Assembly: GCA_940671915.1 (NCBI GenBank)
Contig: CALNVZ010002100.1
Span: 3,025,703-3,089,702, forward strand
Reading direction: 5' to 3'
Length of the DNA stretch: 64,000 nucleotides
Source of the DNA: Paracentrotus lividus
Lineage: Eukaryota > Echinodermata > Echinoidea > Camarodonta > Echinidae
Below are positions 35,985-48,404 of this stretch, piece by piece. Every line of letters starts with the position of its first letter. The first letter of the stretch is position 1. Under the pieces are notes generated by a model. That model searched no databases. It saw only the letters and a list, made by a program, of their open reading frames with translations, and was not told the DNA's origin. A program made the translations under genes and the position numbers.

Positions 35985-36375
35985 TTTTCACCAACCTCAT
36001 CATCTGGACTTCCATCCTACATGCGACCCCTTGTATCTAGTGACCTCCTTTTGTTTCTGCCAACACCTTATTTCTCTGTCTTTGCACCTGTCTGGTGGCA
36101 CTCCCTTCATTCAACCCCCCCCCCCCTCAAAGGCTCCATGTACAATTCTAATGATCAATTGGTCCTCCATCCTACACGTGACCCCTTGTAGCTAGTGACC
36201 TCCTTTTGCTGCCACGCCTTTCTTCTCTGTCTTTGCACTGCTGTCTGGTGCACTCCCTTCAATCCCCAATTCTACTATTCTCATTAGCTGGGTCCCCATC
36301 TTCCTTGTGACCTCTTGTATCTAGTGACCTCATTTTGCCTTGCTGTCTGGCTCAATCCTTATTTCCACCATATCG
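35985..36375. repeat. Three diverged tandem units, ~129-155 bp
   Basis: The phrase CCATCCTACATGCGACCCCT, or a variant, starts at 36012, 36167 and 36296 and is followed each time by TTGTATCTAGTGACCTC-TTTTG. TCTCTGTCTTTGCAC and TGTCTGG-GCACTCCCTTCA follow in the first two units. Size differences come from indels, including a C run at about 36115-36126 in unit one. Confidence 0.8.
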
Positions 36376-39300
36376 TCAGGAATCTTGTCAGAGAAGAGAC
36401 AAAGAGAAAGTGTTGTAACCATCTTGATGTACTTTATGACTCCAGGGACAAAAGTTGTTACAGTGGATCATTTACATAGCTTTTGATGTAATTCTGTGGG
36501 TGGAACTTCGGAAAGATGATTTTGGTAGGGGACCAATTTAAAAGATAATATTAGAGAGGCATCTCATAATACAAAGGATGATAAAATAATTTCTATTATA
36601 ACAATTACATAATAACAAAATTAGAGATTACGCCCAATTGAAACTTAATGAATAAAAAATAAATGCAAAATTGAATAAGCTTGTTTAGAGACTGAAGTTG
36701 GATCCTTGAGATACAGATAAAAAAATGCAATCAAGAATGGACTGTTAATTAATTCCTGTCCTTCTGTTTGTCCTCCTGAATATATAGTTCATAAATTCTA
36801 CTTGTATGTTACAGAAAATGGGGGACTTTAAATAATATTGTAGCCCCACTGCTTTGTTGCCCTTCCCTTGTTTGCCCACCCCCCCCCCTTCTTCCCCTCC
36901 TCCTCCACCCACCCCTTTTCTCTCCCCCTCTCTCTCTCTTTTCCCCTTTCTCTCTCATCTCACGTTAACTACAAACTTTTTTTTCTGACCTTATTCGTCT
37001 ATCCATTAAATTCATTACTTTGCCCTAGATTGAAGGTCAAATTTGATGTCTCGTTTAATCAATTGAATTCTACAGAGAGGCATACTTAATAGCTGACATA
37101 TTTCACAATTCTAATGAGAGCACAAACTTCAATTTTGATCAGCTTACTTTATAGCAGTACATTTTTGCTTTATTTATTTATTTTATTTTAGAAGCTGTAC
37201 TGATATTTGGTATTGTTGTAAGGGTCCAATTTAATAAGAGGGACAAGTTTTTTGAAAGAATATTTCAGGGCAAAATATCTCAAATTTCTTTTCAATAAGA
37301 ATAAGTCAGGAGTTACAATAAAAGGTCACTCCCTCCTAAAAATGCAGTACTATCCATGTTGTTCTGTCAGTCTGGAGAGAATAATTTTATTATTATTATT
37401 GGAAGATTTATCCAAATATTTGTAATGATTCAATTATTTGGTATCTTATTTCATTGTTTTGGTCAAAGAAAAAATTCTGAGTTGATATAAAAAGGGCAAA
37501 AAATCCCAAAGTGTTAAATAATCAGAGTAAGAATTTTTTTCAAATACAAATACATGTTCCATAATAATAGGATTAATTTCAATTTAAACACAAAACAATA
37601 AAACTAAACAGATTGGATTCTATCAGAAAATAAGTTTGTGACATCACTGAAGGTTCATTTTCATTTTACCATCGTTATCTCATGTTTTCTTTATTTGTTT
37701 ATTTGTTGTCTGCATTAAAAGAATTGTCTTATTTCCCCATCTCCTCTTTCTCTTCCACGTTTTCATAACCTCCCTCTAATCTTCCATTGGTGATTATTGC
37801 ATGTAGCAACCTTGATTGACCATAGTAGTGGAATAACCCAAAGGTGCCGCTAGCAATCCACTATCTGGTCAATGGCCTTAGAGTTGGCACCTAGTCAGCT
37901 ACTGACTGACTGACCACAATCAGATCAGTCACAAATGAAAACTGTGTATCTTACCGCCTATTAATTGTGCGCCCTACTTCTTGATCCAGTTTTCTTATTG
38001 ACTGCATCCTTTGACAAGTGGGAATAGATGTTCTTTTAGTGTTCTAAACCTAATTCTGGCAATTCTCCTGTGTCCTGAAGCACTCTAAACCAGAACTAGT
38101 TTCACAAAGAGATGCCCTCTGGTTGATTTGTTTTTATGAAAGTATGAAAGTTATCATATTGTGGTTCGCAGATGCCTAAAATGGAGAGTCTTCAGGGTGG
38201 CCCTTGAGTAAAGTCACTATCTGATGAAGTTATTTCAGTAAACCAAGACCGGGAGAGTGAATTTGATATTATCTTGTTTACGACTATTTTGGAGATGGGT
38301 GTGGTGAATAGATACAGATTTATTATTGCTTCTAGCACGCTACTTCAATAAATGTTGCCAAAAGCACTAGAAACAAAGCAGGGAAATTCAAGAGATAGAT
38401 TGGGTAAATCTTTTTGATTACTTTGAAAACTGAGAGGAGCCATCTTGAAGCTATAAATAGCAACAAGAGATAAACACTTGAAGAAGCCGACAGGATGACC
38501 CCATATGATCAATGACCTACATCATAGTCTACATTCTACTGTTCTCTCTGTTAAGGGATGAAGACAGACTCTAATTACCTCTTACTCATCATCACTTGGT
38601 TAATGAATTACTTTTCTCTTGCTTACCACTTTTTTGTGCCCCTCTTGCTCTATATTATTCTCGGTTTATTTGCAAAACATATATTTCAGAATATTTCTCA
38701 TCGTGACTTTTCATATTTTTTTGGATGAATTTTGATGGTCTCTGTCTCTTCTTTCATCTTTTGCTATCTTTGATCTTTCAATTTTCGTCCATCTCCTTAT
38801 TTAAAAAGAAGTAAAATACCTTTCTGAAAGTTCTTTTTTTACTAACTGGCACATATAAAAGTAATTTTAATTTCATATAAAGCAGATTTTCAACTTCCTT
38901 CTCAGAAAAAGAAGTACGTGTACACGCTATATATGAATTCATATTTCATCTATGCACTGAAGGATAACATTTTTAAATGTGTGATTCACAAAGCGAAACA
39001 GGAGTTAGGCCTTATTGAGTGATGGAAGCTAGCTACCATCTAATCTTTTGTGCCTATATAATTGCCCTTGAATGTTAATTCATATCTAGGTTACGCAGAA
39101 ACGAATCTGCTACCAAATGTGCTTCCACAAAAGAATGAATAATTCAATCAAATATTCCAGGAGTATGTGAATGAATGAATTTTTTCCCCTTTGTATTATA
39201 CTCATCGAATTTTGATCATGTTAATAGGTGACCCTGGTAGTAGTTACTCACGCTTGTGAAAACCTTGATGCAATGCCAAATAAAAATTATATCCTTTTGA

Positions 39301-42295
39301 ATTTCAAGGTCAGAAACGAGTCCCTGATTTCAATTTACACAAGAAAATGGTCCAGCTTTTACCTGCATTTTGGATAAATCTTCTTTTTTAAAGATATTTG
39401 ATAGATGTAAAATCTTTCCAGGTCTGTGACATTTCAAAGATATTTTGCTGTATCACAATCTAAAGACTTTAAGTGGTGACCAATACTACTTACATGACTT
39501 AAAATGAGGACATATTTGTGCAATGCTATGATAAATGGAATATTCAATATTTTATTTTGTCTATTCATTGTCTACTGTCATTATAAAAGTATTTCCCTTT
39601 TTTAGTTTTTGATGTTGACAATTTCATCAGTCTTTGTTTATCTATCTCATCCTCATTTTCCCCCTCTTTGTCTCTTCATCTAGGTGTTAGTTTGTTGTAT
39701 TCAAATCATTTATTACCCTTTTGTAGCCTACTTCAGCCTTTTGTGCAAGTTTCAATCAAAAGGAGGGTATCAATCATAAGATTTACCCTCAAAATGTAAT
39801 ATTTGCCATTGAATTAATTAAATTTAATGAGAGCTACAAGTGAATGAATGAATATTGCCTTGATCCTGTGATATGAGATACCTTAATTTAATAGAGTCAC
39901 AGACAATTGTTTTACCTTGATTTAATCAATGTTAGCTTTCATTCCACACCTGACAGTGTTTCATTGATACGTGACAAATTTGATTGCCAGATTAGAGCGA
40001 AATAGGGCACGAAATATTGACGTCATTTGTGATACTATACATCAGCAGGCATTGATATTATAAGCAACACACGTCATGAATAACCCTGGTATTTAGGACG
40101 TGAGCAGCGAGGTTATGATATAAAATGGCATTTTTATTGTATCATGCTAATGGCTTTTATTCATGTAAAGTGAACCTCTTAACATTTCAAGAAAAGATGT
40201 CTAATTGAAAGGGCTTATGTCCCTTTCAGTGACTGAGATATGCACTTGCTTCGGGCTTTTTAATTTTAACACACAATACCCAAAATGCTAACCTAGATAC
40301 ATTCATATAGATTCATTTAAAGATTTTAAGAAATATGAGATAGAAATATAAAAATGCATTTTAGTGGAAGCACAGTTTGAGCGTCACAGTATTAACTTTG
40401 ATATTTTCTTCATTTTTTCATATTTTTTTAAGGACCTAGTGACCTATGAAAAGTGAAAAGGTAAGATATGAATGGTTAAATGTAGTCACCCTTAAAAATG
40501 TATTTTTTACATAAAATATAACAAAATATTATTTTTGTTGAATTGAAAAGGTCACTTTAAAAATAATAGTAATACAGAAAATTAAGATATAAATATAATA
40601 ATATATTGATATGATTAACTTTGATATTTTCTACATAGAGATATGAAGTGACCTATAAAAAGGTTAATTTTAGAGACAAAATGTATGTTCATAGCAAAAA
40701 TAAGTTTAGCCTCAAGCTCTTGACCTTCAAATATAAAAAATGTTAAGTTCATAGATCAAGTGAAAGCATAATCTTAAAGAACCAATGTAAATATTCTTAC
40801 TTAGACAGTAGGCCTATATTATATAATAAGAGGTTGCATGCACTTAGATGCTCAGATAACCTTTAAAGCTTTATCTATTCCATTCATACATGTACACCCA
40901 CAGATTATATGGAACCTTGGGTGTGAAGCGTATCATATCACACTATCTTTCTTGTTTTTTTTAAATGCATCCGAGCAAATCTGAAAAGAAGAAAGAAAAA
41001 AGGATGCAATGTCTTTAATTGTAAAGACATGTTGACAGTGGGGAGTATTTTCAATAAAACAACCCCCTACCTTCCTCACATCTCATCTTTCATCTCAAAT
41101 CCACCATCAACAAAAACACCATTTCATCTTCTTTTGAGAAAAACATGCACCCATCTTGCGATTGCTACAATTTTGCGCTGAGCTGATGCGCATCATCCAC
41201 CCACGCACAAACACGCCCTGATGAATGCCCCCACCTACTTTCCCATCTCAAAATGCCAAATGCTCATGTTTACTACAAAATCCTCTCTTTCTCTATCTCT
41301 CCCCAAACACAAAATCCTCTCTTTCTCAATCTCTCTCAAAACACACACATAGCATACACACACCGTATTACCACTGCATTGGAAGGGGTACGCCAAAATG
41401 TGCATCGTCATTGGGCATGTATGTGTGTGCATGCATTTGATGTGTGTGTGTTCCCTTGCTCCTGGCGTCATTTTGCTCTCTCTCTCTCTCTCTCAGTTGG
41501 TATGGGTTCAGCCAAAGTTTAATGTGATGCAGGGCGAGTTGAATATTGGTGGAGTGCCTTATGTTGCTTGGCTGTGCGTTAGATGAAAACACTGGACACA
41601 TGACGCCACTGTGATCGTGTAGGCTCCCAGCAGCGCATCCTATTCACTACATTGCGTGTGTTTGGGTTCTATTTTTATCCAAGGCCTCTATAATTATTAT
41701 GCATGAATGTCAATAAATATCTGACAGGCTGGCATCCTGTGCTAACATAATCATTCACTGTCTTTCCCATACATAAAAATTAATCGATACCTTTCTAAAT
41801 ATATTGTTGGCCAGATGCATGCTACCAATTTGATATGTCTCTCTATGGATGCATATTAAAGTCTTTCTTTTCATTATCATGATAATTACTTTCATGAAAA
41901 TTTTGATAATGATTTGTTTGAATTCTGTAGGCTGACATATTTGTTCTTTTTTGGTAATGTTTTTAAAATTTGTATTGCTTCCATTTATCAAAAGACCTAG
42001 ATGTTCTAATATTGAAGTACACTTTCCAGTGAGATATCATCAGAAATATTTCTTCATTGAATCTCCTTTATCTTCATTTAAAATCATACTTTTCGTTGTA
42101 GGCTACTATGTTTTCATAATACTAGTACAATTCTTTATAAATGAAAAAAGGGTATATACCTTAGTAACATATTGTAAACCAATTGAATTGGAACTTTATC
42201 ATAATTTGGTCCCATTTTTGGGTTGAATATTAGTTTCTTTTATTTAGTTTTTCTTTAATCAGATATCTTATTCATGCATTAATAGTTGTGCAATA
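36376..42295. other. Unannotated DNA
   Basis: A C/T-rich patch lies at 36875-36960. 39820-40180 is rich in TTAAT and TTTTATTG words and has an even composition. 40390-40470 and 40615-40680 share AACTTTGATATTTTCT then AAGTGACCTAT-AAAAGG, a weak 220-bp-spaced duplication. 41200-41600 has CT and TG/CA runs with frames on both strands. No gene recognised. Confidence 0.5.
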
Positions 42296-42300
42296 TTATA

Positions 42301-42470
42301 TAAATAGTGCATGCTCTACCATGCAACATACTAGATTATGTGCACGACAAATACTAAATTATCCCAAGGGCACATTTATTTCGAGTTGAAATAGATGTGC
42401 ACGAGGGATAATTTAGTATTTGGAGTTCACATAGGCAGTAATGTTGCATTAATAGAGCATGCACTATTTA
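42301..42470. mobile_element. 170-bp foldback MITE with perfect 18-bp ends
   Basis: TAAATAGTGCATGCTCTA (42301-42318) is the exact complement of TAGAGCATGCACTATTTA (42453-42470). Five bases TTATA lie on each side (42296-42300 and 42471-42475). Internally AAATACTAAATTATCCC (42350-42366) pairs with GGGATAATTTAGTATTT (42405-42421), so nearly the whole element folds into one hairpin. Too short to code; superfamily unknown. Confidence 0.85.
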
Positions 42471-42475
42471 TTATA

Positions 42476-44534
42476 GTAAATAGACCCCTAGATCTTTAAC
42501 CTTGCCTAATCTGGTTTTTATCTTTGCCAAACTTTTGGTGCTAATTAAGCTATTGTGACATATATTGTTGCTCTGCGTATCCATTGCTGTTAACTTTTGT
42601 GCGCACCATTTTACTGTTATTACACGCTAGCGCAACAAGGCAATCGATTTATTCACCATTCATTTAACACGGGATTTAAACCGTGCACTATAACAAAAAA
42701 AACGTGCACTTTAACAAAAATCATGCACTATAACAAAAACGTGAATGACATGTGACATCATTTCAACCATTCACCACTCTTAAAATACTACCACTATTTA
42801 CTATATTACTATTTTGTCTCTTTTCTTAGATTTCTTTATATAATGGGAGTTGCTTATTTCAAATAACAATTTTCCCCTATACATGTTTCATTTAAAAAAG
42901 AAAAAGTTTTCAATGTATATGTGTGAAAGTACATTTTGTTCATGAAATAAGCATTTAAGTTATTATTTGGCTCCTTTCTAATCACGTTATATAATCTTGA
43001 AAAAAAAAAAGACATATAAAAGGGTCTATGTCTAGCTTATCAATTTATTGTCATGTTTTTTTTATCAGTTAAAAAAAATAAATTATGTACTACTTTTGAT
43101 GTATTCCAAATGTTTAATCGTACTTTAATTTATGATGATGATGATGATGGTGATGATAATTTAATCAAATCAAATCAAATACATTGTCATTAGTTTGTGG
43201 GGTTTTTTTTCTCAAGAAGATCCCTTTTTATTTTGTAACACCATGCAGAAGCAATTGATACTTCTTTGTTTATTGTCATTTTTCTTAATCTTGTGTAATC
43301 TTGATTACACAATTTTTTCCCCCATGCTTTAAGTAATCACTTTAAGATCATATGAAGAATATGTAATGCTTTGAGAATCCAATCGTTTTGTAATTATACA
43401 TTGCTTCTGTAACCTACTTATTATCCAACATAGAGAGAACAAAAAAGAGAGATATAATATGCCAGAGGGGTTATGGGACAGGCTGGCAGACATATTGCCA
43501 ATTAAACTGGTTTTGTAATCTGAGTCTTGTCTGCTGAAGGATACAATTGGATTCTACGTCATAAGCTTGCAAGTCAATCTCTAACCACTCGTACCCACTA
43601 GGGTTATTGCAATGTTAGAAGTCTTTATCATGAGCACGAACCAGGGATGTTGTCTTCTGTAAGAAATCTCCCAAGATGTCTGCTAGAGAGAGGCCTGGCT
43701 GGTTGTCGTGACGATGGCGATCCCTCGTTTGACGTCATCGCCCGCCACTGAGATGTTTGTTTGCGCTGGAATGTCTCCCAGTTGCAAAGTATCACCATGG
43801 AAAATGCTATTTTTTAGTTTTATGACGGAATATCATTTTTCTTAATTGTTAATTTAGATAAGAAAGAGCAATTTATGTAATCACAAGATATTGTTTGGTG
43901 ATGTAACATAGATGGAGACGTCTCTGAAGATGGTCTTCCCTTGGGGTTGGTGACTAGGTTTTCATAGAGCTCTTTTCAATAAACAAGACAAAGGTCTATC
44001 TTGTTATATTAATGAAAGGATGTCAATCAATGAACTTGTTTTTATTAACCCATTCTTTTCTCCTGACTTGTGCACTATTAATTGGTGAGCCTTCCTTTGG
44101 TAGTCATGTTGAAATATTGAAAGTGAACTGTTTCCAAATGGCAATGCTGAGTATGTAAAATCAAATTGTGAATTATTCCCCATCTGACTAGATTCAGATT
44201 GTTAACAAACATTACTGATGAAAATCCTCACTTTACAAAGATTTCGTTTTTAAATTAATTCTGTAAAAAAAAATGAAATGTGACTTTGTTTGATTCATTT
44301 TTTCAATGATCTTTTTATAAAAATCCATAGAATTATTTTTGATTTGTGTTTTCTAATATGCTTATTCAATGCTGTATAATTTCAACACATTACAATTTTA
44401 TTTATAAACATCAATACCATGCAAAAAAAAGTTATTTGGGGGGGGAGGGGAGGGAGGGGCATTATTTTGATGTTTGTTTCTTACTTCTTTTTTTTTTTTT
44501 ACTTCGTTAGTTTATATATTTGTTATTATTTATG
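42476..44534. other. Unannotated DNA
   Basis: CGTGCACTATAACAAAAA-like words repeat three times at about 42681-42741, and CTATTTACTATA (42793-42804) complements TATAGTAAATAG (42473-42484), so an outer decayed element may surround this stretch. GAT repeats lie near 43133-43152. 43480-43800 has even composition and a TGACGTCA word near 43730. A G-rich run occurs near 44438-44458. Confidence 0.45.
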
Positions 44535-44690
44535 TCCCTTATGGCCGCCAATAAGTGAATTGTGAATTCCTGCGCAGCCTCATTTTCAAAACCTTTAAAT
44601 TAGTTGGCATATTTTGATTTCATAATGATAGTTGAGGATATAAGCTTTCGATACATTTTTAAAGTGTACAGTTTTGGGGGAGATGCAATG
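44535..44690. mobile_element. Half copy of the 19925 foldback MITE family
   Basis: GTGAATTCCTGCGCAG, then CATAATGATAGTTGAGGATAT and AAAGTGTA-AGTTTT, match the right arm of the element at 19925-20592 in the same order. It ends GGGGGAGATGCAATG|TA where the full element ends GGGACGCACTG|TA. The left arm is missing. Confidence 0.75.
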
Positions 44691-44692
44691 TA

Positions 44693-45379
44693 GACACAGA
44701 CAGGTTCCTCTCATGAAAAAGAAGGATATATGGTATGGATCTTTAGATGCACTTATAGAGAGGATTATATCCAATAATAACATAATTTGATGATTAAACG
44801 GTTTTATCCAATAATATCATAATTTGATGATTAAAAAGATTAAAAGATGTCATTGTGATTTACACATTGCCTGTCTACCTCACAGCTGCTCCAAGCTCAC
44901 ATCTTCCTCACACTACCAATGGTGCGCAGGTTACCATAGAAACCATAGCATCACGCTCTTCCATTCTCCCAACCTTACCCCTCGTTAATCTCATCGTACC
45001 ATTGCAACTTCAGACAAAGTCCTTTCAACCTGATATGTGTCCTTGAATGACATAGTCTGATGCCTGGTTTCCTGCACAGTACACCATGAAGTTGTCCAAT
45101 TCTTATGAATGTGAGCATTGGACCAAGAATAAATTAACATAACCAGCTCTTCCACTTGGTTGAATCTCAGTCTTCCTTATCTTCATCATATTCTTCTCTT
45201 CCCCTCTCTTCCTTTCTTCCTCTATATCTATCCAACTGGGCTTGACTTGATTACTTTCAGGGATCACTGATGCATCCCAAACCTGAAAAGGTCGTTCGGA
45301 GGAAATGAGTAAGCATGATATTACATACTTCCTTTCTTTCTCTATTATTTTGTCACTTCAAACTTTCTTTCACTTTCTC

Positions 45380-45419
<40 letters not shown>

Positions 45420-46984
45420 CTCTCTTTAAATTTAAAAAAAAAATCATTTTAACTTTAAATTCTTCAAGGATTGAAGAATTCAAATGAATTACATTTATAC
45501 CTTCAACCAGTGCGCATCACACTTAATGTGTGTGTGTGTGTGTATATAATTCTATGTTAAGAACGGAATGCAGACACCCGGATATTGAGAATAAGTGAGA
45601 TAATTTGTTCACTTTTTCACTCAAAGTCCTTTAATAAGTAGAAACATAGAGAGCATCAATTAATTTTTTCCACTGGTTTTGATTCTATGTATTGTTACGT
45701 ATTCTTACTATTCATAATTTAATATAAAGTCAGAAATTTAATTTTTTTTTCTCTGTACATCATGCTCACAATACCTGTAGTTTATCCTTATTTACATCTC
45801 GTAGCTCCAGATATTACTTTTCACTTTTTCCAAAATCTTGTGCATTTATATATATTTCATTTAAAACTGTTTGTGATATATCATTGAAGTACATGAAGGC
45901 ATTGTGTTTATATCAAGAATTATGTATATTTAGATTCATTTTTTATTTTATTTACTACCGATCCACTCTAAAACTGCTGCAGATACTGATTTTCTTCTTA
46001 CCCCTACCCCCTCTGTCTGTCTGTCTCTGTCTCTCTCTCTCTCCCTCTATCTGTCCTTATTTTTCATTTTCATGACCCCAAACTTTCAATCTTCCCTTTC
46101 CAAGCAATATAGTACAAAAGAAAATTGTAATTTCATTACAATCTACAACATTTTACTGGTTTCTCCTTCACCTTCTAAAAAAATCAACTCAAGGTTTGTT
46201 GGCCAAGTGATGGTTGAGGTAAAGCTTTTATGGTCATAGTGATTGTCAGTTTACTGTAATCATGGAAACCACAGCATTTACTACCCTCGATATACCTCCT
46301 CCAGACGCCCACACATTTTAAGCTTTGTATTCATGTTGCCATGGTAACTTTTTCATGTTACTCATTAGTTACGCATCAACCTGTTCTCCTTTTGTTGATA
46401 TATCTGTAAGATTAAGGAATTGAATTGTTCACAGCACTTTCATGGTTTCTTTAGAGAAACGTATGAAATTGAAATGTGTATTGCTTATATAGCGTTAGAA
46501 ACCAATGTGTGCTTTCTTTAAGAAGATAACACAACTGTTATGTCTTTTTAACATAAAGAAAGCATGATAACATTTCATTTAATGTAAATAAGAAAAAAAT
46601 AGATACTAATGGTTTTCTTTTTACAAAGCTTATAGTTCATAATTGTTTACTCTTGACACTATTGTGTTAAAAGCGTACCTTTGAATTACTAATTGGTTAG
46701 ATTTATAAGAATATATAAGAAAAAATATTCATGGTTATTTAACAAATAACATAACAGGTAGAAACTAAGGTGATATGGAAAAACCTGTTTCCTACAACTT
46801 ATTTACCTTCAGATTTTATATTCAATTGTTTTCTTGGTAATCTTTTATCTGAATTTATATGTTAGATAAAATAATCATATGACAGGATAGCAAATTAGAC
46901 AATACACCTTTCCGCTACCAAGTCTTTTTTTTTCACTTCGTATATCCCCAAGTTCAAATTAATTTAAATTATCGATGATGCTAG
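44693..46984 (+). other. Unannotated stretch with weak exon-like pieces
   Basis: 44855-45046 is an open frame following CTGTCTACCTCACAG; 45261-45308 is bracketed by TTACTTTCAG and GTAAGC but reads SLMHPKPEKVVRRK then a stop. Neither matches a family I know. X-box-like words occur at 44930-44943 (GTTACCATAGAAAC) and 46335-46348 (GTTGCCATGGTAAC). A (CT)n run lies at 45383-45417 and a short (TG)n near 45530-45542. Confidence 0.25.
46335..46348. promoter_or_regulatory. RFX X-box-like palindrome
   Basis: GTTGCCATGGTAAC differs by one base from the ideal palindromic RFX site GTTGCCATGGCAAC. A second, weaker match, GTTACCATAGAAAC, lies about 1.4 kb upstream. Sequence match only. Confidence 0.3.
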
Positions 46985-47370
46985 TTTTCGTTTCTTAGCA
47001 ATAGTAGTGATAACACTGCAACATCGCACGTCTCTAGTAAAGAGCGCCAGCCAGTGCCAGGCACAACTTCTCCTCAGAATTCCTCGTAAATCGAAATGCT
47101 TGGGGAATTCAATACATGCAAGCCAGGCAACTGAGAGTTGTTTACACATCAGTGAATTCCTTAGCAACCGTAGTAGAATCCGCCGAGTACTGGGAATTTT
47201 GCCCTCGTGAAAGCCGGTCGCTACGTCTGCGTCGCCGTCAATCGGCTAACGATTCACCCGTTTTGATGTCACGGGCCCCCATCTACGCATGCAATCAGCT
47301 GTCTTGCGTGGCTGATAAACTAGCTTGCTTATTAGTAGCCACTCCTATTTGCAGTTTGGTTTCTTGATCT
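46985..47370. promoter_or_regulatory. GC-richer unique patch, possible regulatory or 5' exon region
   Basis: Base composition rises sharply and CpGs are frequent (CGGTCGCTACGTCTGCGTCGCCGTC). Frames are open on both strands (47116-47367 plus; 47167-46964 minus), none with recognisable domains. AATCAGCTGTC (E-box) and GTGGCTGATAA (GATA-like) words are present. It does not look like any repeat elsewhere in the window. Confidence 0.25.
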
Positions 47371-47861
47371 ATTTTGATTCTAGTGTTATCTCATGAAGAT
47401 GTGAACATGTCCAGACATGTCAACCTTTCTTGTTTCAGACATTGTGAGGAGAAACTTTGGATTGAAAACAACTAGTAGGATTTTTTTACTCGGAGAATCA
47501 AAGAACAAATAACATGAAAGATGTTCCGATACCGTCTCGCATTGATGAAAGCACTAAATAATGGCATATAATAAAATAAAAAAAGAATCTTTTAAAACGT
47601 AATTGTAGTTCTCCCATTCATTGCAGTAACATATATTTATATTAGTTGAATTGGTTTACCTAATGAAATGATGATTGCTGTCATGTTTTATAATTTAATA
47701 ATTCATTGTTTTTTTATGATGAATATTAAATTTGTATTAGAGTATCACATTGAATCACTAGTACATGCTATTTTGCATTTGTGAGTGTATGACACATGAT
47801 TGATGTGTAAATCTAATACATTGTATTCATGTATATATCTATAACACTCATGTCAACACTA

Positions 47862-47927
47862 TGCAATCATTAATGTGATTCTGATTGGCTGATCTGCAAT
47901 CATTGATATCAATCTGATTGGCTGATA
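47862..47927. promoter_or_regulatory. 33-bp tandem duplication carrying two CCAAT (NF-Y-like) boxes
   Basis: TGCAATCATTAATGTGATT-CTGATTGGCTGATC (47862-47894) is followed directly by a close copy (47895-47927). Each has TGATTGGCT, an inverted CCAAT box fitting the NF-Y consensus; the two ATTGG cores start at 47884 and 47917, 33 bp apart. NF-Y promoters often carry CCAAT pairs about 31-33 bp apart. Duplication in AT-rich DNA could also be chance. Confidence 0.35.
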
Positions 47928-48327
47928 TTCAGTTCTCATTGCTTTAGTTTTTCATATCTTCAGTAGATATGGACTTGTCTGGATGAAGCCAATTTGGTTT
48001 TAAAATAGTTCTGTTTGTTGTTTTTCAAAAGATTGTTGAATGAATTCATATCATTATATGGACAAATAATAAAAGGTCAATGTGACTCTTTTGAAATTAT
48101 GATAACTGTTAATGAGAGCGTAATGAAATTTATAAAAAATAAGGAAAAATTTTTTTTATTCTTTGAGACAACTGTTACTTTATTGATTATGGATAGATAT
48201 ATTAAATGGTGTACTGAATGGTAAAAGCTTTTGAAAAGAAACATTATTTTATTTATTTTTTAATTTTCAGAAAAATGTATTTCCCTGCATTAACTTGCTT
48301 TATTTTTCCTGTTTATATGTCTTATAG

Positions 48328-48404
48328 AGATTTGAGACTGATTATCAGATATGTCATCAGCAGAAAGACATCTTTGATCACAGTTCCAGAAGCAAGAAAG
48401 AAGA
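48328..48404 (+). CDS. Candidate 77-nt internal exon of an unidentified gene
   Basis: A pyrimidine-rich acceptor (TTTTTCCTGTTTATATGTCTTATAG, ending 48327) is followed by 77 nt and a strong donor GA|GTAAGTAT at 48405. In phase 0 it reads 25 codons beginning RFETDYQICHQQ and ending DHSSRSKKE, a charged, protein-like peptide; a second frame is also open. I recognise no family and found no partner exon with matching phase, so the call rests on splice signals and composition alone. A CCAAT duplication lies 400 bp upstream. Confidence 0.3.

Noticed and set aside
45261-45308. 48-nt exon-like segment (SLMHPKPEKVVRRK)
   Set aside because: All frames reach a stop within or at the end of the segment, so it cannot be an ordinary internal coding exon.
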